A stretch of 9,111 nucleotides of DNA from Planctomycetaceae bacterium. GTDB lineage: Bacteria > Planctomycetota > Planctomycetia > Pirellulales > UBA1268. The notes beneath the pieces are model-generated. The model saw only the letters and a program-made list of their open reading frames with translations. It was not told where the DNA came from and searched no databases. The stretch spans positions 1 to 9,111 of the forward strand of contig CANGIH010000073.1 in NCBI GenBank assembly GCA_947453875.1, written 5' to 3'. How positions within the stretch are numbered: position 1 is the first letter of the stretch; every line of letters begins with the position of its first letter. Of this stretch, positions 1 through 5,601 are shown piece by piece. A program made the position numbers and the translations under genes.

Positions 1-1
1 G

Positions 2-595
2 ACGCTCGCCATCGGCTGCCATGCGATCGACCGGGGAGCGCCGACGGCCGTCGAGACGGTGCTCGTCATCGGCGCCGGGCCGATCGGCCTGTCTGTGGTG
101 GAGTTTGCGAAGCTCTCGGGGGCGCGGGTGATCGTCATGGACCGGGTCGCGGCGCGACTGGCCTTCGTGCGGGAGCGGATGGGAGTGGCCGATACGGTGC
201 TCGCCACCGGCGGCGAATCGGATATCGACACCGTCCGCGAGCTCACCGACGGCCGGTTCTGCGAGGTCGTCGTCGACGCCACCGGCTCGAACGCCAGCAT
301 GGGGCAGGCGCTTGCGTACTGCGCCTTCGGCGGCCGGCTCGTGTTCGTGGGGATCACGCAGGCGGAGGTTTCGTTTCCTCATGCGCCGGTCATGCACCGC
401 CGCGAGCTTTCGATCCTCGCCAGCCGCAACGCCCTCTCCCGAGACTTTCGTCGGATCATCTCCCTGATCGAGTCGGGGGAGATCGACACCGCCCCCTGGA
501 TCACCCACCGGATCCCGTTTGCCGACACGATTCCCACCTTCCCCACGCTCCTCGAGCCGGCCAGCGGCGTCATCAAGGCGGTGGTGGGGATGTGA
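2..595 (+). CDS. Zinc-type (MDR) alcohol/polyol dehydrogenase, C-terminal part, 5' truncated by window edge
   Basis: The reading frame is open from base 2, so the gene starts left of the window; 197 residues are visible. They contain the nucleotide-binding half of a medium-chain dehydrogenase/reductase: a Rossmann beta-alpha-beta with the glycine motif GAGPIG about 22 residues in, followed some 20 residues later by VIVMDR, an acidic residue at the end of strand 2 that in this family contacts the NAD(P) ribose. The tail (SRNALSRDF, then ESGEIDTAPWITHR, ending GVIKAVVGM) resembles the sugar-acid/polyol branch of the family (L-galactonate or sorbitol dehydrogenase-like proteins). The catalytic zinc ligands lie in the missing N-terminal half, so zinc dependence is inferred from family resemblance. 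Expected role: cytosolic NAD(P)-dependent oxidation of a sugar alcohol or sugar acid; the substrate cannot be told from this part. The stop codon lies 116 nt before the DUF1501 start, so co-transcription is possible but unproven. Confidence 0.85.
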   Translation, partial: TLAIGCHAIDRGAPTAVETVLVIGAGPIGLSVVEFAKLSGARVIVMDRVAARLAFVRERMGVADTVLATGGESDIDTVRELTDGRFCEVVVDATGSNASMGQALAYCAFGGRLVFVGITQAEVSFPHAPVMHRRELSILASRNALSRDFRRIISLIESGEIDTAPWITHRIPFADTIPTFPTLLEPASGVIKAVVGM

Positions 596-711
596 GCGTG
601 CACGGCCGCGGGGGGCGTTTCCCTTTCCGCCGGCCTCGCATCCCCCTCCTCCCGGGGTGTATCGTTGACGGGTGTCGATCCCGGGCCGGGATGAGAGCGA
701 AGGGGGCAGCA

Positions 712-2190
712 ATGATTGGCGACACGATCCCGTCAGGGAGGCTCTTTCCGGGGCGCCAGTCCGGCGGTCGGCCGCTCGGCCGCCGCGCGATGCTCCGCGT
801 CAGCGCCACGGGCTTGGCGGGGCTCGCGGGCTTGGCCGCGCCATCCGCTTCGGCGGCGCTCCCCGGCGGGAAGGGCCGGGCGCAGTCGACGATCCTCTTC
901 TTTCTCTGTGGCGGCTCGTCGCACGTCGACATGTGGGACATGAAGCCTGCGGCGCCGGCCGAATACCGGGGTGAGTTTCGCCCCGTCGCCACGACGGCAC
1001 CGGGGCTTGCGATCTGCGAACATCTCCCCCTCACGGCGAAGCAGGGGCATCATCTGGCGCTCGTCCATGGTGTCACCGATTCGGGGCTCGCCACCGGCGA
1101 CCACCACGCCGGCTACTACTTCAACCTCACCGGCCACGCTCCCGACATCACCTTCCGCTCGATGGGGAATGACCGTCGGCCGATGGTCTCCGACTGGCCG
1201 CACATGGCCTGCGTCGTCGGCGCGCGCCGGCCGCTCCATCCGTCGCTGCCGCAGACGATCACCCTCCCCTACCGGCCGAGCAAGCCCCCCTACACCCGCC
1301 CGGGGCAGTTTGCCGGCCGGCTCGGCCTCGAGCACGATCCGTTCTTCCTCGAGGGTTCGTTCACCGACCCGATGCGGTTCACGGTGCCCGATCTCTCCGT
1401 CGATGCCGCCGGTGCCGGCCGGCTCGCCGACCGCCGCGGCCTCCTCGACAGCCTCAACCGGGTCCGCCGCGACCTCGATCGCGAAGTCGCTGTCGGCAAC
1501 TACACCCGCCAGCAGGAGCGGACCTTCGAACTGCTCGCCGCCTCCTCCACCGCCGGTGCCTTCGACATCCACCGCGAGCCTGAGGCCGTGCGGGCGCTCT
1601 ACGGCCCGTCGATCAACGGCACGAGCCTGCTGATGGCCAGACGCCTGGTCGAGGCGGGCGTGCCCTACATCACCGTCTTCTGGTCGGAGGAGGACGAGGT
1701 GGTGTCGAAGAAGTGCGCCAGCGGCGGCGGCTGGGACACCCACGCCAACAACTTCAACTGCCTCCGCGACAATCTCCTCCCCGAGTTCGATCGGGCCTTC
1801 GCGGGGCTCGTCGCCGATCTCGCCGACCGCGGCCTCCTCGATTCGACGCTGTTGCTCGTGTCGAGCGAGATGGGGCGGAAGCCGAAGATCGGCGATCCGC
1901 GCTCGGGAGGGCCCGGCGGCGCCGGTCGCGACCACTGGACGGCCTGCATGAGCGTCGTCATGGCTGGGGGGGGCGTGCGCGGCGGCACCGTCCACGGCCG
2001 CACCGATCCCCGTGGCGAATATCCCGAGGAGAAGGTGACCCCGGCCGATGTCGTGAAGACGGTCTACACGGCGATGGGGATCGACGATCTCGAGGCCAGC
2101 GACAGCCTCGGCCGCCCCTACAGCCTCCTCGACGAGGGGCGCGTCCTGCCGATCCTGGAGCGACCGCTGGAACGCGGCCAGCCTGGCTGA
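712..2190 (+). CDS. DUF1501 family protein with twin-arginine signal peptide
   Basis: A 492-residue protein of the DUF1501 family, which belongs to the alkaline phosphatase/sulfatase-like superfamily and is very abundant in Planctomycetes; its biochemical role is not established. The start at 712 is chosen because AGGGGG (701-706) sits 5 nt upstream. The frame is open further up, to GTG 592 and ATG 691, but those starts have no ribosome site and would put extra sequence before the signal. Residues 24-25 (GRRAML) followed by a hydrophobic Ala/Gly/Leu stretch to about residue 48 (ending APSASA) form a Tat signal with a plausible cleavage site after A48, so the protein is probably exported folded. 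Family landmarks are GGSSHVDMWD (67-76), GGGWDTHANNF (338-348), SEMGRKP (385-391) and GRDHW (405-409); their Asp/His residues match the positions that bind metals in the superfamily. DUF1501 genes usually sit beside a DUF1549/DUF1553 cytochrome gene; none is present here. Confidence 0.9.
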   Translation: MIGDTIPSGRLFPGRQSGGRPLGRRAMLRVSATGLAGLAGLAAPSASAALPGGKGRAQSTILFFLCGGSSHVDMWDMKPAAPAEYRGEFRPVATTAPGLAICEHLPLTAKQGHHLALVHGVTDSGLATGDHHAGYYFNLTGHAPDITFRSMGNDRRPMVSDWPHMACVVGARRPLHPSLPQTITLPYRPSKPPYTRPGQFAGRLGLEHDPFFLEGSFTDPMRFTVPDLSVDAAGAGRLADRRGLLDSLNRVRRDLDREVAVGNYTRQQERTFELLAASSTAGAFDIHREPEAVRALYGPSINGTSLLMARRLVEAGVPYITVFWSEEDEVVSKKCASGGGWDTHANNFNCLRDNLLPEFDRAFAGLVADLADRGLLDSTLLLVSSEMGRKPKIGDPRSGGPGGAGRDHWTACMSVVMAGGGVRGGTVHGRTDPRGEYPEEKVTPADVVKTVYTAMGIDDLEASDSLGRPYSLLDEGRVLPILERPLERGQPG

Positions 2191-2233
2191 TCCCCCACGT
2201 TGCCGCCCGCAGGGTCGACCCATTTTCCCCTGC

Positions 2234-2263
2234 TTGACGGTTGTCGAGCACGGGGCGTAGTCT
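2234..2263 (+). promoter_or_regulatory. Candidate sigma-70-type promoter for the encapsulin-desulfurase cassette
   Basis: TTGACG (2234-2239, 5 of 6 to the -35 consensus) is followed after 18 nt by TAGTCT (2258-2263), which keeps the TA...T core of a -10 box. Transcription would start near 2270 and give a leader of about 74 nt before the shell gene at 2344. The segment GGGGCGTAG overlapping this -10 recurs upstream of the pgk gene. The call rests on sequence match only. Confidence 0.4.
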
Positions 2264-2318
2264 CCGGCGATCGATCCGCACGCTGTGTGCTGCTGACTGG
2301 ACCACCGGAGGCATCCGC

Positions 2319-2339
2319 GGCTCTCTCCACCAGAGGGCT
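2319..2339 (+). promoter_or_regulatory. Hairpin covering the encapsulin Shine-Dalgarno sequence
   Basis: GGCTCTCT (2319-2326) can pair with AGAGGGCT (2332-2339) through 8 consecutive pairs, two of them G-U, around a 5-nt loop (CCACC). The right arm contains AGAGGG (2332-2337), the ribosome-binding sequence that lies 6 nt before the ATG at 2344. If it folds in the mRNA, it would limit translation of the shell protein. Folding was worked out by hand; no energy was computed. Confidence 0.4.
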
Positions 2340-2343
2340 TTTC

Positions 2344-3876
2344 ATGTCTTCCCCCATCGGTCCCTCCCCGTCCGGCCATGCCGGCTCGCCTGCTTCCAGC
2401 GGCTCCCTCGGCGATAGCGTGCTCCAGCGGAGCGTGACCACCTCGGTGGCACGCAATCTGGCGACGACGACCAAGACATCGCCCAAGATGATGTCGATCA
2501 CGCCGCGCTGGCTGTTGCGGCTGCTTCCCTTCACGCAGGTCGAGGGGGGCACCTACCGGGTGAACCGGACGAAAGTCGAGCTCCCCAGGGCGCAGCGGAT
2601 CGGCGTCGATCTTTCCGCCATCGCAGGAGGAGGAACCCCGGTCCTCGCGCCGGAATCGCTGCGGAGCGTCCCTCTGTTCTCACGGCTTCCGGACGGGATC
2701 GTGAACCGGATGGCGGGACGCTTCAAGCCGGAGCAGGTGTCGCTGGGAAACACGCTCATCGGTGAGGGAGAGGATGGGAACACCTTCTTCATCCTCGCGC
2801 AGGGTCAGGTGGAGGTGCTCAGCAAGGGCGCGCACGGGACGAACCTGCGGATCGCTCTGCTCTCGGACGGCGAGTATTTCGGCGAGACCGACATCGTCTC
2901 GGACAAGCCTTCCGACGTGACGATCCGTACCCTCACCCCCTGCGTGGTCCTGACGCTCTCACGGAAGGATCTCGACGGGGTGCTGGCCGAGGAGCCGCGG
3001 CTGGCGGAGGACTTCCGCCGGGCGATCGAGGAGCACCGGGAGCTGCAGTCGACGGTGAACCGTTACGGCGAGCGGAACATCGACCTGGTGAGCGGATTCG
3101 CGGAGAACGTTGAGATCCCCGAGACGTTCGTCGACTACTCGGCGACGCCACGGGAGTATTCGCTCCTGGCGGTGCAGACGGTGGTGCGTGTCCACACGCG
3201 TGTGTCGGATCTCTACAACGGTCCTTACGACCAGCTCGAAGAGCAGATGCGTCTGACGATCGAGGGGATCAAGGAGCGTCAGGAGTGGGAGTTGATCAAC
3301 AACCCGAAGTTCGGGCTGTTGCACTCTGTCGATCCGGCGATGCGGATCAGCCCGCGATACGGTGCGCCCACCCCCGATGATCTCGACGAACTACTGGCCA
3401 TGGTCTGGAAGAAGCCGAGTTTCTTCCTCGCCCACCCCCAGGCGATCGCCGCGTTCAAGCGGGAATGCACCTGGCGCGGCGTGCCCCCCGTGACGGCGGA
3501 CCTGTTCGGCACACCGGTGATCACCTGGCGTGGCGTGCCACTGGTGCCCTGCGACAAGCTCGAGATCAACGGGCCTTCGCGGCTCCAGCAGCGGCTCGGC
3601 ACGACGAGCATCCTGCTGGTGCGTACAGGGGAGGCGGACCAGGGAGTGGTGGGGCTTCACCAGACGGGGATCCCGGGGGAGATCATGCCGAGCCTGTCGG
3701 CGCGGCTGATGGGACTCGACAGCCTGGGGGTGGCCTCCTACCTGCTGACCAACTACTTCTCGCTGGCGGTCCTCACTGACGACGCCCTCGGAGTTCTCGA
3801 GAATGTCGAGGTGGGCTACTACCACGACTACGAGCATCGCCGCCGCCGCAGCCATGAGGCGGGGGACGGGATCTGA
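2344..3876 (+). CDS. Family 2 encapsulin shell protein (SrpI-like, HK97 fold) with internal cyclic-nucleotide-binding domain
   Basis: A 510-residue protein. The start at 2344 is preferred because AGAGGG precedes it by 6 nt; the open frame back to TTG 2200 runs through the likely promoter. Domain order: a flexible Ser/Pro/Gly-rich N-arm (1-45); first shell segment (about 46-105, including SITPRWLLRLLPF); an inserted cNMP-binding beta-barrel (about 106-235: SVPLFSRLPDGIVNRMAGRF, then GEYFGETDIV); then the long shell body (about 240-500: ETFVDYSATPREYSLLAVQT, IKERQEWELINNP, LFGTPVITWRGVPLVPCDKL, TGIPGEIMPSLSARLMG). These features fit family 2 encapsulins, virus-capsid-derived proteins that self-assemble into cytosolic cages; the cNMP insertion places it in the family 2B type. 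No helix-turn-helix is present, so it is not a Crp/Fnr regulator despite the domain. The canonical phosphate-binding Arg-Ala of the cNMP cassette reads S190-D191, while the Gly-Glu pair (180-181) is kept. The desulfurase gene starts 58 nt downstream and is the probable cargo. The fold is assigned by recognised motifs, not by a search. Confidence 0.88.
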   Translation: MSSPIGPSPSGHAGSPASSGSLGDSVLQRSVTTSVARNLATTTKTSPKMMSITPRWLLRLLPFTQVEGGTYRVNRTKVELPRAQRIGVDLSAIAGGGTPVLAPESLRSVPLFSRLPDGIVNRMAGRFKPEQVSLGNTLIGEGEDGNTFFILAQGQVEVLSKGAHGTNLRIALLSDGEYFGETDIVSDKPSDVTIRTLTPCVVLTLSRKDLDGVLAEEPRLAEDFRRAIEEHRELQSTVNRYGERNIDLVSGFAENVEIPETFVDYSATPREYSLLAVQTVVRVHTRVSDLYNGPYDQLEEQMRLTIEGIKERQEWELINNPKFGLLHSVDPAMRISPRYGAPTPDDLDELLAMVWKKPSFFLAHPQAIAAFKRECTWRGVPPVTADLFGTPVITWRGVPLVPCDKLEINGPSRLQQRLGTTSILLVRTGEADQGVVGLHQTGIPGEIMPSLSARLMGLDSLGVASYLLTNYFSLAVLTDDALGVLENVEVGYYHDYEHRRRRSHEAGDGI

Positions 3877-3934
3877 ACGCCTCCGCGTCCCGCTCGATCC
3901 CTCGGCACCCACCTTCCCGGGAGTCCGCTGCAGC

Positions 3935-5584
3935 ATGTCCGCTCCTCTTCCCGAGTCGATCCACGAGGCGACCGCCGCCGACCTGACTCGCATCGCCACG
4001 CGCCTCATCGCCGAGGCGACGGGGAGCCCACCGCCGGCCGTGTCGCCGCTCCCGGTCGCCATGGCCGACCTGCCATCCCTGCCGGCGGCGTTTCCGGCGG
4101 GGGGGGCCGAGCGGATGTGTTCCCCCAAGGCTGCTCCGTTTCCACTCTCCTTTCCCCCTGCCCCGAACCAGCACACGGCCGAGGAAGCGCCTGCCGATCC
4201 CTATGCCGGGCTGAGATCGTTCGTGTCGCGGATCCGAGGCATCGACGCGGCCACCGGCGATCGGCGGGCTGCGGGGCTCCATGGCCGCGATCCCTCCCTT
4301 GATGCGGCCTCCGCGGCGATCCGCGCGGCGGCCGTGGCGGTGACCGGAGGCCCGGCCCGTTACGGCGCCTTCGATGTCGAAGGGGTGCGGCGCGATTTCC
4401 CCGTCCTCCATCAGACGATCAACGGCAAGCCGCTTGCCTGGTTCGACAACGCCGCCACGACGCAGAAGCCGCGGCAGGTGATCGAGGCCATCGCGCGCTA
4501 CTACGCCACCGACAACTCCAACATCCACCGCGGCGCCCACACGCTCGCCGCCCGCTCGACCGACGCCTACGAAGGCGCCCGGGCCACGGTGCAGCGATTT
4601 CTCGGGGGGGCGAGCCCCGAGGAGATCATCTTCGTCCGCGGCACGACCGAGGGGATCAATCTCGTCGCCAACGCCTGCGGTGCCGGGATCAGGGCCGGCG
4701 ACGAGATCGTGCTCACCGAAGTCGAGCACCATGCCAACATCGTCCCCTGGCAGATGCTGGCAGAACGGACCGGCGCGGTGATCCGCGTGGTCCCGATCGA
4801 CGACCGGGGTGAGGTGATCCTCGAGGCCTATGCAGCGCTCCTCGGGGCCCGCACCAAGATCGTCGCCATCACCCACGCCTCCAACAGCCTGGGAACGATC
4901 CTTCCCGTCGAGACGATGACCGGCATGGCCAAGGCCCACGGGGCACGCGTCCTCGTCGATGGGGCGCAGTCGGTGTCGCACTTCCCCGTCGACGTCCGCC
5001 GCATCGGCTGCGATTTTTATGTTTTCTCCGGCCACAAGATCTTCGGGCCCACCGGGATCGGGGCGGTGTGGGCGTCGACGGAGGCGCAAGCGTCCATGCA
5101 GCCCTGGCAGGGAGGGGGCAACATGATCCGCGATGTGACGTTCGCGAAGACCGTCTACGCCGATCCCCCGGCGAAATTCGAGGCGGGCACCCCCAACATC
5201 GCCGACGCCATCGGCCTGGCGGCGGCCCTCGATTACGTCACTTCCCTCGGCCGGGAGCGGATCGCCGCCCAGGAGCATCTCCTCCTCGAGCATGCCACCG
5301 CCCGTCTGGGGGCGATCCCCGGCGTGCGCTTGGTGGGGACGGCGCGGGCCAAGGTGGGGGTGCTGTCGTTCGTGATCCCCGGTCGTGACGTGATCGAGAT
5401 CGGTCGGGCCCTCGATCGCGAGGGGATGGCCGTCCGTGCAGGCCATCACTGCGCCCAGCCGTCGCTGCGGCATTTCGGTCTCGAGGCCACCGTGCGGCCG
5501 TCGCTGGCCTTTTACAACACGATCGAGGAGATCGACCGGCTGGCCGCGGCCGTCGCAGGAATCGCCCGCGGCCGTCCAGCTTGA
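3935..5584 (+). CDS. SufS-type (group II) cysteine desulfurase with N-terminal encapsulin-targeting extension
   Basis: A 549-residue PLP enzyme that removes sulfur from L-cysteine, giving L-alanine and an enzyme-bound persulfide. The catalytic domain starts near residue 146 (FDVEGVRRDFPVL) and is complete: DNAATTQKP (171-179), EVEHHANIVPW (262-272), VDGAQSVSHFPVD (341-353), the PLP-binding lysine K368 in SGHKIFGP, and the catalytic cysteine C506 in RAGHHCAQP, the SufS-type arrangement. Ordinary SufS proteins are about 400-410 residues; the extra 145 N-terminal residues are Ala/Pro-rich and look disordered, with a possible helix at 7-29, a proline-rich linker at 31-78 and short helix-prone stretches near 90-103 and 120-136. 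Such extensions load desulfurases into family 2 encapsulins. ATG 3935 is chosen because it lies just past the shell gene, with a weak GGGAG 11 nt upstream; the frame is open back to ATG 3803, but that would overlap the shell gene by 74 nt. No SufBCD, SufE or IscU gene is nearby, which argues for sulfur storage or mobilisation, not routine Fe-S assembly. Confidence 0.92.
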   Translation: MSAPLPESIHEATAADLTRIATRLIAEATGSPPPAVSPLPVAMADLPSLPAAFPAGGAERMCSPKAAPFPLSFPPAPNQHTAEEAPADPYAGLRSFVSRIRGIDAATGDRRAAGLHGRDPSLDAASAAIRAAAVAVTGGPARYGAFDVEGVRRDFPVLHQTINGKPLAWFDNAATTQKPRQVIEAIARYYATDNSNIHRGAHTLAARSTDAYEGARATVQRFLGGASPEEIIFVRGTTEGINLVANACGAGIRAGDEIVLTEVEHHANIVPWQMLAERTGAVIRVVPIDDRGEVILEAYAALLGARTKIVAITHASNSLGTILPVETMTGMAKAHGARVLVDGAQSVSHFPVDVRRIGCDFYVFSGHKIFGPTGIGAVWASTEAQASMQPWQGGGNMIRDVTFAKTVYADPPAKFEAGTPNIADAIGLAAALDYVTSLGRERIAAQEHLLLEHATARLGAIPGVRLVGTARAKVGVLSFVIPGRDVIEIGRALDREGMAVRAGHHCAQPSLRHFGLEATVRPSLAFYNTIEEIDRLAAAVAGIARGRPA

Positions 5585-5601
5585 TCTGGCGGCTGGCGGC
5601 G

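Noticed and set aside
596..711. Promoter or terminator in the gap before the DUF1501 gene
   Set aside because: A -35-like TTGACG at 665 lacks a matching -10, and inverted repeats there are no longer than 4 bp.
733..2379. 548-residue open frame on the minus strand opposite the DUF1501 gene
   Set aside because: It is a by-product of GC-rich codon bias; the product is Arg/Gly/Ala-rich with no recognisable domain and lies wholly over a well-supported gene.
2344..3876. Crp/Fnr-type transcription regulator, suggested by the cyclic-nucleotide domain
   Set aside because: There is no C-terminal helix-turn-helix; about 270 residues after the domain fit an encapsulin shell body.
3803..3934. Upstream in-frame start for the desulfurase at 3803
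   Set aside because: It would overlap the shell gene by 74 nt, add an Ala/Thr/Arg-rich stretch that reads as the shadow of the shell C-terminus, and has no ribosome site.
5585..5601. Bidirectional terminator between the convergent desulfurase and transporter genes
   Set aside because: Only 17 nt separate the stops; the best local inverted repeat is a 4-bp CCAG/CTGG pair with no T-tract.
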